Positions 26,363 through 34,971 of a DNA stretch of 64,000 bases are shown here, piece by piece. The notes beneath the pieces were generated by a model. The model was not told the origin of the DNA. It did no database searches and was given only the letters and a program-made list of their open reading frames with translations. Each line of letters opens with the position of its first letter. The stretch's first letter is position 1. A program made the position numbers and the translations under genes. This DNA is from Azospirillum canadense. Lineage in GTDB: Bacteria > Pseudomonadota > Alphaproteobacteria > Azospirillales > Azospirillaceae. The stretch lies in the NCBI RefSeq assembly GCF_025961225.1, contig NZ_JAOQNG010000003.1:620001-684000 (forward strand), read 5' to 3'.

Positions 26363-28033
26363 ATGTCGCCCCTCGCCCCCGCCCGCCGCTGCTTGATCGC
26401 CGCCGCGGGGTTCAGCGCCGCCATCAACGCGCTGGCGCTGACCCTGCCACTCTATTCCATGCAGGTCTACGACCGTGTCCTGTCAAGCGGCAGCCTGGAG
26501 ACCCTGCTCTACCTGACCCTGATCGCGCTGGCCGCTCTGGCCTTCCTGAGCTGGCTTGATGTCTTGCGTGCGCGTTTGCTGTTGCGGGTCGCGACGTGGG
26601 TGGAACGCCGCTTCGCGCCGGATTGCGTGCAGCGCGCGCTGTCCATGCCGGGCGGGCGGGCGGGCGCGGACCTCCAGCCGCTGCGTGAGCTGGCGGTGTT
26701 GCGGCAGACGATCGGCAGTCCCGTGGTCACCGCCTTGATCGACGTGCCGTGGGTTCCCGTCTATCTCGCCGCGCTTTTCCTGCTGCATCCGCTGCTCGGG
26801 CTTGTGGCCGGCGGCGGTGCTGCGGTGCTGTTCGGCATCGCGTTGGCGGGGGAGATGCTGACCCGGCGCGCCGTCACCGCATCGGCGGCGGCGGGTGCCG
26901 CCGCCCACGTCTTCGCCGAAGCCGCCGTCCGCGCGCGGGAGGAGGTGGCGTGCATGGGCATGGCGCCCGCCGTTCTGGAACGGTGGGAGGTCGGCAACAA
27001 CACCGCGCTTGACCATGGGGAGCGGGCCTCCGCCCAGTTCGCCACCGCCTATTCCCTGACCCGCTTGGTCCGCCTCGTGGTGCAGGTCATGATCATGGCA
27101 ACCGGCACCTATCTGGTGGTGGAGCATTCGGTCAGTGGTGGCGCGCTGTTCGCCAGCTCGACCCTCCTCGGCCGCGCCCTCGCCCCGGTGGAGCAGGTGA
27201 TCGGCGCATGGCGGACGCTGGTGAGCGCGCGCACGGCTTGGCGGCGGGTTGCGGCCCACCTCGCCCGGCCGACCGCGCCGCGGGCCGTCAGCGGCCTTCC
27301 CGCGCCGCAGGGCCATCTGTCGGTGGACGGCGTCGCTGCCAGCCCGGTGCCGGCCGCGGGGGCGCTGCTGAAGAACGTTTCCTTTTCCCTGGAGCCGGGC
27401 ACCGTGCTGGTGGTGGTCGGCGCGTCCGGGGCGGGCAAGACGACGCTGGCGCGGTCCCTGGTCGGCGCCCTGCCGGTCCAGTCTGGCGCCGTGCGCCTCG
27501 ACGGCGTGGACGTGGCCAGCTGGGAGCGGAGCGAGGTCGGGCGCCATGTCGGTTATCTGCCGCAGGACAGCCAGCTGATCGAATCCTCCGTTCGCAGCTT
27601 TATCGCCCGCCTGGAGGATGCGCCCCTTGCCCGGGTGGTGGAGGCGGCCGGGCTGGCCGGCATCCACGACATGATCCTGCGGCTGCCCCAGGGTTATGAA
27701 ACGCGGCTCGGCGCCGGCGGCTTCCTGCCGTCCGCTGGGCAACGCCAGCGCCTGGCGCTCGCCCGTGCCGTCTTCGGAGAGCCCCGTTTCATCGTGCTGG
27801 ACGAGGCCGACGCCCACCTGGACGGTCCAGGAGAAATGGCGCTGCTAAAGGCCATTGCCGCGCTCAAGGCACGCGGCGCCACGGTGGTCGCCACCAGCCA
27901 CCGGCCGAACCTGCTGCGCGTCGCCGACCGCGTGCTGGTCCTGCGGGACGGCACCGTCGCCCGGTTCGGCCCGCGCGATGAGGTGCTCGCCGCCCTCGGC
28001 CAAACCCGTCCGGCCGTCTCGACCGCCGCCTGA
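26363..28033 (+). CDS. Type I secretion ABC transporter, permease-ATPase (PrtD/HlyB-like)
   Basis: 556 residues from the ATG at 26363 (AAGGAGA site); the upstream in-frame ATG at 26210 has no ribosome site. Six membrane helices cover about residues 10-280 (FSAAINALALTLPLYSMQVYD is the classical T1SS start). The ATPase has Walker A GASGAGKTT, Q-loop GYLPQDSQL and Walker B RFIVLDEADAHLD. The signature is PSAGQRQRLALARA instead of LSGGQ, a notable change. It should energise one-step export of RTX proteins, several of which are in this window. The adaptor gene follows 44 bases downstream; no TolC-like gene is present. Confidence 0.9.
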   Translation: MSPLAPARRCLIAAAGFSAAINALALTLPLYSMQVYDRVLSSGSLETLLYLTLIALAALAFLSWLDVLRARLLLRVATWVERRFAPDCVQRALSMPGGRAGADLQPLRELAVLRQTIGSPVVTALIDVPWVPVYLAALFLLHPLLGLVAGGGAAVLFGIALAGEMLTRRAVTASAAAGAAAHVFAEAAVRAREEVACMGMAPAVLERWEVGNNTALDHGERASAQFATAYSLTRLVRLVVQVMIMATGTYLVVEHSVSGGALFASSTLLGRALAPVEQVIGAWRTLVSARTAWRRVAAHLARPTAPRAVSGLPAPQGHLSVDGVAASPVPAAGALLKNVSFSLEPGTVLVVVGASGAGKTTLARSLVGALPVQSGAVRLDGVDVASWERSEVGRHVGYLPQDSQLIESSVRSFIARLEDAPLARVVEAAGLAGIHDMILRLPQGYETRLGAGGFLPSAGQRQRLALARAVFGEPRFIVLDEADAHLDGPGEMALLKAIAALKARGATVVATSHRPNLLRVADRVLVLRDGTVARFGPRDEVLAALGQTRPAVSTAA

Positions 28034-28077
28034 CTCTTCCTCTCCCCACCCATCCGTTGCCCGAAAGGAGCCTTGCC

Positions 28078-29397
28078 ATGAACAGCCTCGTCACCACCCA
28101 TCGGTCCGCTCACGCGCCCGAGCCCGGCCGCATCATCCTCGCCGGCGTCCTGTCACTGATGGTCTTCACCGGCGTCGCCGGGGTCTGGTCCACCACCGCT
28201 CCGCTCGACAGCGCGGCCGTGGCGCCGGGCAGCGTGGTCGTGGAAAGCCGGCGCAAGACCGTTCAGCATCTGGAGGGCGGCATTGTCCGCGGCATCCTGG
28301 TCGCCGAGGGCAGCCGCGTGCAACCGGACGCGCCGCTGGTCGTCCTCGACCAGACCCAGGCGCGCAGTGCGCTGGACACGCTGCGCTCCCAACAGGACGA
28401 ACTGCTCGCCCGCGAAGCCCGTCTCCTGGCGGAGCGCACCGGCGCCGGCGCCGTGGCATTTCCCCCGGCGCTCACCGACCGCGTCGACGACCCGCGCATC
28501 GCCGAGCTGCTCGATGGCCAACGCCGCCTTTTCGCCGCCCGGTGGGAGAGCCTGCGGGGGCAGGTCGACATCCTGAAGCAGCGCACCGCCCAGCTGGACG
28601 CGGAGGCCGACGGGCTGCGCGCCCAGGTCGCGAGCACGGAAAGCCAGCTGGCCCTGATCGCCGAGGAGATGCAGGACGCCCGCAGCCTCGTCGCCAAGGG
28701 GCTGGAGCGCAAGTCGCGGCTGCTCTCGCTGGAGCGTGAGGCCGCCAATCTCGGCGGCCGGCGTGGCGAATATCTCGCTTCCATCGCCCGGTCGGAACAG
28801 CGGCGCGGCGAGACCGCCCTGCAAATCCTCGATCTGGGCAACAAGCGCGTAGAGGAGTTGGCGAAGGAGCTGCGCGAGGTGCAGGGAAAGCTGCGCGAGT
28901 TGGACGAGCGGCGGCACGCCGCCGAAGATGTGCTGAACCGGACGGTGGTGCGGGCGCCGGTCGCGGGTACGGTGATGAACCTGCAGGTCCACACGGCCGG
29001 TGGTGTCATCGGCGCCGGGAAGCCGATCCTCGACATTGTGCCGGACGAGGACAGCCTGCTGATCGAGGCCAAGCTGCGGGCCACCGACATCGACTCCGTC
29101 CACACCGGATTGTCGGCGCGGATCCGGCTCACGGCCTTCAAGCAGCGCACCACCCCGGTCCTGTCGGGCCGCGTGACCTATGTGTCCGGCGACGCCACGA
29201 CGGATCAGCGCACCGGTGCCACCACCTACAGCGCCCATGTCGTCGTGGATCGCGGCGAACTGGAACGGGCCGGCGGGTTGAGCCTGCAGCCCGGCATGCC
29301 GGCGGAGGTCATGATCGTGACCGGCCGGCGCACCGCCGCCGACTATTTCCTGTCTCCGCTGACCGACAGCTTCGCCCGCGCCTTCCGCGAGGAATGA
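28078..29397 (+). CDS. HlyD/PrtE-family membrane fusion protein of the type I secretion system
   Basis: 439 residues from the ATG at 28078 (AAAGGAG site). One membrane helix near residues 18-38 (IILAGVLSLMVFTGVAGVW), then the lipoyl/barrel half GSVVVESRRKTVQHLEGGIV, long alpha-helical hairpin (about 95-290), and the return half VVRAPVAGTVMNLQVHTAGG. The C-terminal GLSLQPGMPAEVMIVTGRRT is typical. It bridges the inner-membrane ABC protein to an outer-membrane channel, which must be encoded elsewhere. Confidence 0.92.
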   Translation: MNSLVTTHRSAHAPEPGRIILAGVLSLMVFTGVAGVWSTTAPLDSAAVAPGSVVVESRRKTVQHLEGGIVRGILVAEGSRVQPDAPLVVLDQTQARSALDTLRSQQDELLAREARLLAERTGAGAVAFPPALTDRVDDPRIAELLDGQRRLFAARWESLRGQVDILKQRTAQLDAEADGLRAQVASTESQLALIAEEMQDARSLVAKGLERKSRLLSLEREAANLGGRRGEYLASIARSEQRRGETALQILDLGNKRVEELAKELREVQGKLRELDERRHAAEDVLNRTVVRAPVAGTVMNLQVHTAGGVIGAGKPILDIVPDEDSLLIEAKLRATDIDSVHTGLSARIRLTAFKQRTTPVLSGRVTYVSGDATTDQRTGATTYSAHVVVDRGELERAGGLSLQPGMPAEVMIVTGRRTAADYFLSPLTDSFARAFREE

Positions 29398-29461
29398 TGG
29401 CGACCAGCGACCGTAAGACGGCTGGCCCCGCCAGAGGCTCGCCGGTGCGAGACACTTCAAA

Positions 29462-29509
29462 ATTCGAATAACCCGGATGCTCCGTATTCGAATAACCCGG
29501 ATGCTCCGT
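29462..29509. repeat. Two perfect tandem 24-bp repeats upstream of the Crp-type gene
   Basis: Each unit begins ATTCGAATAACCCGG and ends ATGCTCCGT; copies are 29462-29485 and 29486-29509. The ATTCGAAT part is palindromic. They lie about 85 bases before the regulator start, so an operator is possible. Confidence 0.7.
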
Positions 29510-29592
29510 TGGCAAGCGGGCGCCCAGGGTAGGTTAATGGGAGGGCCGCAACCGGTGGTTCGGATCTCCCTGGAGCAGAATAGGAGGGATTC

Positions 29593-30300
29593 GTGCGTCG
29601 CTTCGACCCGGTCTACAAACGCCAGCTTCTTTTGCGCCATGACCTGTTCCGCTGCATCAGCGGGAAGGATGTCGACACGATCCTCGCCTTCGCCGGAGAG
29701 CGCCGGTACAGGAACGGCCAGACCATCTTCCAGAAGGGTGATCCGGGCAGCGGCATGATGGCGGTGTTGCTCGGTAACGTCCGTATCGGCACGGTGGCCG
29801 AAAGCGGCAAGGAGATCGTCTTCAAGGTCGTGGAGACCGGCGAGATCTTCGGCGAAATCGCGCTGCTCGATGGGCACCCGCGCACCGCCGATGCCGTGGC
29901 CATCGGGGATTGCGTGCTGCTGGTCATCGAACGGCGCGACTTCGTGCCGTTCCTGGAAAAGAGCCCGCAGGTCGCCATCAAGATGCTGGAGGTCATGTGC
30001 GACCGCCTGCGCCAAACCAGCCTGCTGGTGGAGGATCTGGCCTTGCTCGACCTGCCGCAGCGGATGGCCCGCCTGCTGGTGCGCCTCGGCGCCAGCTACG
30101 GCCGGCGGACCGGGGGCGGACTGCGGATCGACTTGAAGCTGTCGCAGAAGGATCTCGGCAACCTGATCGCCACCAGCCGGGAAAGCATCAACAAGCAGCT
30201 CCGCGTCTGGCAGGACGAGGAATTGATCGCGGTCGAACACGGTTATATCACCCTGCTGCGGCCGGAGCAGATCGCCGACTATGGCCAGCCACCGCGGTGA
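29593..30300 (+). CDS. Crp/Fnr-family transcription regulator with cNMP-binding domain
   Basis: 235 residues, GTG start with a strong AGGAGGGA site. The N-terminal cyclic-nucleotide domain has the phosphate-binding cassette FGEIALLDGHPRTADA at about 86-101. This is close to the cAMP-binding consensus (Gly-Glu... Arg-Thr-Ala). No cysteine cluster for an Fnr-type iron-sulfur centre is seen. The C-terminal winged helix contains LSQKDLGNLIATSRESINKQ. It overlaps the TpsB gene by 20 bases, so both are probably made from one mRNA. A class III cyclase is encoded 3 kb downstream on the other strand. Confidence 0.9.
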   Translation: MRRFDPVYKRQLLLRHDLFRCISGKDVDTILAFAGERRYRNGQTIFQKGDPGSGMMAVLLGNVRIGTVAESGKEIVFKVVETGEIFGEIALLDGHPRTADAVAIGDCVLLVIERRDFVPFLEKSPQVAIKMLEVMCDRLRQTSLLVEDLALLDLPQRMARLLVRLGASYGRRTGGGLRIDLKLSQKDLGNLIATSRESINKQLRVWQDEELIAVEHGYITLLRPEQIADYGQPPR

Positions 30301-32083
30301 GCCCGTGCCGGCGGTGCCGCTCACCGTGCCGACCCGCAAAAGCGGGCTCATCGCCGTCACGATCGTCTCCACTTCAGCGCTTCTGATCGCCGCGGCATCG
30401 CTGGCCCAGGCTCAGACCGTCCCGCCTCGCGTCGGGCCGTCCCAGATCGTGCCGCCGCTGCCGGAGCGCGGAGAGCGTGAACGCCCCGACCTGCCAGGGT
30501 TCCAGCCGGCGGAACCGGACCTGCTGCCGCCGCCCGTCCTGGTCCCGCCCGAACGAGCACCGTTGGCGCAGGGCCCGCGGGTTTTTGTGAAGGGCTACCG
30601 TTTCGAGGGCAACACCGCCATTCCCGCCGCCGCGTTGGAGGCGGTCGCCGCCCCCTTCGTCGGGCGCGAGGTTAGCGCCGATGAGTTGCAGGAGCTTCGC
30701 TACCGGTTGACGGAGATCTACGTCGATCGGGGCTTCGTCACCTCTGGCGCCGTGCTGCCGGACCAGGACGTCACCGACGGCATCGTCACCTTCCGGATCG
30801 TGGAGGGCGCTCTCGCCGGGATTGATGTGACGGGGACCGGCGGACTCGACCCGCGCTACGTCGAACGGCGACTGACGCGCGGCATCGACACGCCTTTGGA
30901 CGTGAACGCGCTGCGGGAGCGCGTCCTCCTGCTGCTCCAGGACCCGCTGATCGAGCGTCTCAACGCAGAGCTGGAGCCGGGCGAGCGGCTGGGGGAAAGC
31001 CGGCTCGGCGTCGCGGTGACGCGGGCACCGCCGTACGCTCTATGGCTCAACCTGGACAACGCGGCCTCCCCGACCACAGGGGAACTGCGCGGCAACGCTT
31101 ACGGCATCCTCCGCAACCTGACCGGCTGGGGCGACGCGCTGGAGCTGAACCTGGAGCGGACGCAGGGGTCCCACGATTACTGGGCGGCGTTCGAGGCGCC
31201 GGTGAGCGCCGCGGGCACGACGCTGCGGGTTCGCGCCGAGGAGTCCCGCGCCCGCATCGTCGAAGCGCCGTTGAGCGAGCTGGACATCCAGAGTCGCGTG
31301 CGCACCTACGAGGCCGGGATTTCCCACCCTGTGCTGTTGACCCCGCGGGACCGCGTGGACGTTGGCCTGACCCTGTCGCGGAGTCGCACGGAAACCTTCC
31401 TGCTGGGGCGGCCCTTCACCTTTTCCGAAGGCGTGGAGGACGGGCGGGCGATCTTGACGGTGCTGCGCCTATCGCAGAACTGGCTGCGCCGCCGCCCGGA
31501 GGAAGTGATCGCGTTGCGCTCCGTCTTCAGCCTCGGCATCAACGCGTTGGGGGCGACGGTCCACAGTGAACCGGGCGTGCCGGATGGGCAATTCCTCGCT
31601 TGGCTCGGGCAGTTCCAATGGGCGCGGCGCCTCGACGAGCGGGGCGACCAGATCGTGCTGCGCGCCGACGCGCAACTGGCGAACGACACGCTGCTGCCGG
31701 CGGAGCGCATCGCCATCGGCGGCTTCGATACGGTGCGCGGCTACCGCGAAAACACGCTGATCCGCGACCAGGGGCTGATCCTGTCGCTGGAAGGGCGCGT
31801 TCCGCTGTTCCAGGCCCCGTTGCCCGTGCTGTCGCGCGACGCCGAGGACGGCCGCGTGTCGCTCGTCCCCTTTGTGGACTACGGCCGCGGCTGGAACCAC
31901 GGTGAACCGACTCCGGCCCCGCGCGCCATCGCCAGCGTCGGGCTGGGCCTGCGCTGGGACGTGTCCGCCGACATCAGTCTGCAGTTCACCTACGCCCACC
32001 CCTTACGCGACGTACCGGATGTGAACGGCGGCTCCCTTCAGGACCACGGCATCCACTTCCGCATCACCGGGCGGGTGTTTTAG
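30281..32083 (+). CDS. TpsB/FhaC/ShlB-family outer-membrane transporter
   Basis: 600 residues. A signal-like segment (LIAVTIVSTSALLIAAASLAQAQ) and a proline-rich linker precede POTRA domains (FVKGYRFEGNTAIPAAALEAV, then YVDRGFVTSGAVLPDQDV). A 16-strand barrel follows, with the conserved VRGYRENTL motif of the channel loop and an aromatic C-terminal end (FRITGRVF). It secretes a TPS-domain protein across the outer membrane; the TpsA at 20776-25497 is the obvious partner, although it is 5 kb away on the other strand. Start may be ATG 30281 or a GTG at 30305. Confidence 0.92.
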   Translation: MASHRGEPVPAVPLTVPTRKSGLIAVTIVSTSALLIAAASLAQAQTVPPRVGPSQIVPPLPERGERERPDLPGFQPAEPDLLPPPVLVPPERAPLAQGPRVFVKGYRFEGNTAIPAAALEAVAAPFVGREVSADELQELRYRLTEIYVDRGFVTSGAVLPDQDVTDGIVTFRIVEGALAGIDVTGTGGLDPRYVERRLTRGIDTPLDVNALRERVLLLLQDPLIERLNAELEPGERLGESRLGVAVTRAPPYALWLNLDNAASPTTGELRGNAYGILRNLTGWGDALELNLERTQGSHDYWAAFEAPVSAAGTTLRVRAEESRARIVEAPLSELDIQSRVRTYEAGISHPVLLTPRDRVDVGLTLSRSRTETFLLGRPFTFSEGVEDGRAILTVLRLSQNWLRRRPEEVIALRSVFSLGINALGATVHSEPGVPDGQFLAWLGQFQWARRLDERGDQIVLRADAQLANDTLLPAERIAIGGFDTVRGYRENTLIRDQGLILSLEGRVPLFQAPLPVLSRDAEDGRVSLVPFVDYGRGWNHGEPTPAPRAIASVGLGLRWDVSADISLQFTYAHPLRDVPDVNGGSLQDHGIHFRITGRVF

Positions 32084-32157
32084 ACACCGTGCGGTTGGCC
32101 GTTGCGCGGAAGCGGCTCTTAGGACAATTCACCTAAGCAATTATGGTTGAGCGTCCG

Positions 32158-32194
32158 TGAAACACCGCGATAATTCATGTTTTATGGTGTTTCA
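32158..32194. terminator. Inverted repeat between converging tpsB-like and DUF928 genes
   Basis: TGAAACACC (32158-32166) pairs with GGTGTTTCA (32186-32194). The right arm includes the stop codon of the DUF928 gene. It could terminate transcription from both sides. Confidence 0.45.
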
Positions 32195-32929
32195 TCCGCC
32201 CTTGCCGCCCTGCCGGTCGAAGGCAGCCGGCTCGCGCAGGCCCACTTGGTCGAGCAAGGTGGCGCGCATGGTCCGCAGTCCGGAGTCGCCGGGCTGGCGC
32301 GCGATGGCGCGGGACAGCACGGCGAGCGCGTCGTACCAGTAGCCCTGCGCGGCCAGCTGGTTTGCCGCCGTGGCCGGGGGGGCGCGGTCCGGAACCTTGC
32401 CCGGTCCCGGCTGGTACAGGATCAGGCCCGAGGCCAGGACGTCGCCGGAGCGCTGCGCCGGATCGACCTGCAAGGCCACCGACCAGCGGTAGAGCCGCCC
32501 CGGCTCCAGCTTCACCTTGTGCTGGGCAAGGTCGACCGCGTTGATGCCCGGAGGGGGGGCGCGCAAGGTCAGGTCCAGCAGCGGCGGGCGGCCCAGCATG
32601 TCCGCCGTGTCGACGACGATCTGGACCGGCCCCTTCGCGGGCGCGCCCAGGTACCACAGCAGGGTCGGCTGCGGCGAGGCAGTCAGGCCCGGGTGGTCGG
32701 GGGCCAGCACCTCCAGGCTCGGCATCCCGGTGCCGGGGCCCCGCGTGCTGCCGCCGATCCGACCAGCCGGCGCGCCGCGCGACGGAGGGACATAAACGAT
32801 CCCGGTACTGGGGACCGCGGCCTCCTGCGTGCCGCCGCGTTGCGGCGTCGTTTGGGCCGAGCCCGGCGGGCCGGTGAAGAGCATGGCGGTTGCGGCGAGC
32901 GTCGCCGCCAAGGTCGGGTAACGCGTCAT
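32192..32929 (-). CDS. DUF928-family secreted protein
   Basis: 245 residues with a signal peptide (MTRYPTLAATLAATAMLF... GSAQ). It has the DUF928 pattern: a PPSRGAPAGRIGGSTRGPG segment, then LEVLAPDHPGLTASPQPTLLWYL, and a tetratricopeptide-like C-terminus (YDALAVLSRAIARQPGD). The function is unknown; it is periplasmic. Its ATG overlaps the cyclase stop as ATGA, so it is the third gene of the CHAT operon. DUF928 proteins are known, mainly in cyanobacteria, beside CHASE2, CHAT and TPS genes. Confidence 0.8.
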   Translation of the reverse strand: MTRYPTLAATLAATAMLFTGPPGSAQTTPQRGGTQEAAVPSTGIVYVPPSRGAPAGRIGGSTRGPGTGMPSLEVLAPDHPGLTASPQPTLLWYLGAPAKGPVQIVVDTADMLGRPPLLDLTLRAPPPGINAVDLAQHKVKLEPGRLYRWSVALQVDPAQRSGDVLASGLILYQPGPGKVPDRAPPATAANQLAAQGYWYDALAVLSRAIARQPGDSGLRTMRATLLDQVGLREPAAFDRQGGKGG

Positions 32930-34971
32930 CCCGTGGCTCCCTTCTCGCGCGGGCCGGCGATGGGGCCGGCCTTGTCGGATGTTGGCTTGTCGGATGTTAA
33001 GGGGGAGGAACCCGCCGGCGCTGTGATCCGCTCCACGCCGCCCGTCTCCTGGCCGCCCAGCCCTATGTCTTCCGCCATGGAACCGCTGGGCACGGCTTCG
33101 CCGAGGATGACGTGGACGCCAACCTTGCGGTCCTTGCCTTTCAGCGGGACCTCGCCGACCGCCGCCCCACGGAAGGCGCCGCGCAGCCGTTCCCAGGTCG
33201 GATCGCCGACCAGGATCCGGCACGGCCGGCCGGGCACGTCCGTCCCCACCGTCTTGGCAAGGGCTTCCAGGCGGGCCGCCGTGTTCACGGCGTCTCCGGT
33301 CAGGGAATATTCCATGTGGCCGGGCGCGCCGATGCTGCCGGCCACCATGGGGCCGGTGTAGAGGCCGACCCGGATGCCGGCGGGCGGCAGGCCCTGCTTG
33401 GCCCAACCCGCGTTCAGGCGGGCGAGCACGTCGGCCATGGCGAGCGCCGCGCACACGGCGTTGGCCGCGTCGCGGTCGATCTCCTCCTCTGTCTCGCGCG
33501 GCACCGGAACGCCGAAGACGGACAGAATCGCGTCGCCGACAAAGCGCAGGGGAAGGCCGCCGTGGTCCTGGATGACCGGCACCATGGCGCCCATGTAGTC
33601 ATGCAGCCAAGCGTCCAGTTCCTCCGGCTCCATCTTCTCGGAAATGGGGGTGAAGTTGGCGACGTCGGAGAAGAGAACGGTGGCCGTCAGCCGCTGCGGC
33701 CGGGGGCGCCCGCCGTCCATGAACAGGTGGCGCCGCTCCCACAGCTCCTGCGCGACCGGCCCCGGCACGTGACTGGCGAACAGCCGCATCAGCGCCTCCC
33801 GGTCGGCCCGTTCCTGCCGGGACAGGAAGGCGGTGACGAGGCCGAGCGCCAAGGCCCAGGACGCCAACGGTGCTGCCAACGGCATCCACAGGGCGTGCGT
33901 CAGGGCCGCGAACCACAACCCGGACAGGGCAGCTGTCCCACCCACCAGAAGCAGCGCGAAGGCCGCCGGTCCATGCATCGCCAGCGCCAAAAGGGAGGCC
34001 GCCAGCCCGACGACGACCGTCACGGCCACCTCGGCGCCGTCCGGCAGGACCAGCATCGGCCTCGCTTCGCCCAGCGCCATGCGCAGAAGCTGGCTCGTGG
34101 CCTGCGCGTGCACCACCGCCCCGAAGGCGAAACCGGCGTCCACCGGCGTTCGGAAGTAGTCCTTCACGCTGTCGGCGGTGACCGCGACGAACACAAGCCG
34201 GCCGGCCAGCGCCTCGGCCGGAATGCGGCCGTCCAACGCGTCCCGCACCGAAAAATCCCGGATCGGACCGGGCCCCAGCGCATAGTCCAGCAGGAATTGG
34301 TATCCGCGGGCGTCTACGCCGCCGTAGCCGCCGTCCGTTTCCTCCAACGGGCGGAGGGTGACGGCGCCCAGACGTAGGTGTGCGGGGTCCGCCGGGTCGG
34401 GCCGGGGGACAATTCCCTGCTGCCTGAGCAGGCGCAGCGCCATGACCAAGGACAGCGCGGTGGCGTGCTGCCCGGAGCCGTCGTCGACGAACAGCAGACT
34501 GCGGCGGACGACTCCGTCGGGGTCCACGAGGATGTCGGAAAAGCCGATCCGGTCCGGCGTCGCCAGCGCCGACGGGGCGGGTATGGCGCCGCCGGCTTCG
34601 GACGGCTGGCGGTTGACCCAGACGATGTCCGGGTTCGCCCGCAGCGCTTGCTCCAACTCTCCTTTTCCATCACCGATGGGCCAGTTGCGGTAGATGTCCA
34701 CGCCGATGGCCGCCGGCTTCGCCGCGGACAAGGCGTTCAGCAGGTTGGCGAGCTGCGCGTCGGACAGCGGCCAGCCCAACGCAGCGAGATCGGCCTCCCG
34801 GGCGCCGACCAGCACGATGCGCTCGTCCGCTCCCGGCCGGGCGCGCGACCTCAGGCCGGTGTCGTAGGCCAGCAGGTCGAGTGGCTGGAGCCAGCCCATG
34901 AGGTGCAGCAGGACTACCGCCAGGACTGCGGCCTGCCCGATCAGCAGGGACGGGACGATGCGATCCCTCAT
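32926..34971 (-). CDS. CHASE2-domain class III adenylate/guanylate cyclase
   Basis: 681 residues from the ATG at 34971. An N-terminal helix is followed by a periplasmic CHASE2 sensor (about 25-310; AAIGVDIYRNWPIGDGKGEL, IGFSDILVDPDGVVRRSLLF). Three membrane helices follow, then a cyclase domain. Both metal aspartates are present (LFSDVANFTPIS, RFVGDAILSVFG), as is GDAVNTAARLE. The base-selecting lysine usually found in '(D)KF.GD' is arginine here (LRFVGD), so nucleotide specificity or activity is uncertain. Start and stop both overlap neighbours as ATGA, showing tight coupling with the CHAT and DUF928 genes. Confidence 0.9.
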   Translation of the reverse strand: MRDRIVPSLLIGQAAVLAVVLLHLMGWLQPLDLLAYDTGLRSRARPGADERIVLVGAREADLAALGWPLSDAQLANLLNALSAAKPAAIGVDIYRNWPIGDGKGELEQALRANPDIVWVNRQPSEAGGAIPAPSALATPDRIGFSDILVDPDGVVRRSLLFVDDGSGQHATALSLVMALRLLRQQGIVPRPDPADPAHLRLGAVTLRPLEETDGGYGGVDARGYQFLLDYALGPGPIRDFSVRDALDGRIPAEALAGRLVFVAVTADSVKDYFRTPVDAGFAFGAVVHAQATSQLLRMALGEARPMLVLPDGAEVAVTVVVGLAASLLALAMHGPAAFALLLVGGTAALSGLWFAALTHALWMPLAAPLASWALALGLVTAFLSRQERADREALMRLFASHVPGPVAQELWERRHLFMDGGRPRPQRLTATVLFSDVANFTPISEKMEPEELDAWLHDYMGAMVPVIQDHGGLPLRFVGDAILSVFGVPVPRETEEEIDRDAANAVCAALAMADVLARLNAGWAKQGLPPAGIRVGLYTGPMVAGSIGAPGHMEYSLTGDAVNTAARLEALAKTVGTDVPGRPCRILVGDPTWERLRGAFRGAAVGEVPLKGKDRKVGVHVILGEAVPSGSMAEDIGLGGQETGGVERITAPAGSSPLTSDKPTSDKAGPIAGPREKGATG

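Noticed and set aside
29462..29509. Possible CRISPR-like repeat
   Set aside because: Two directly adjacent copies without spacers and no cas genes; a tandem repeat, not an array.
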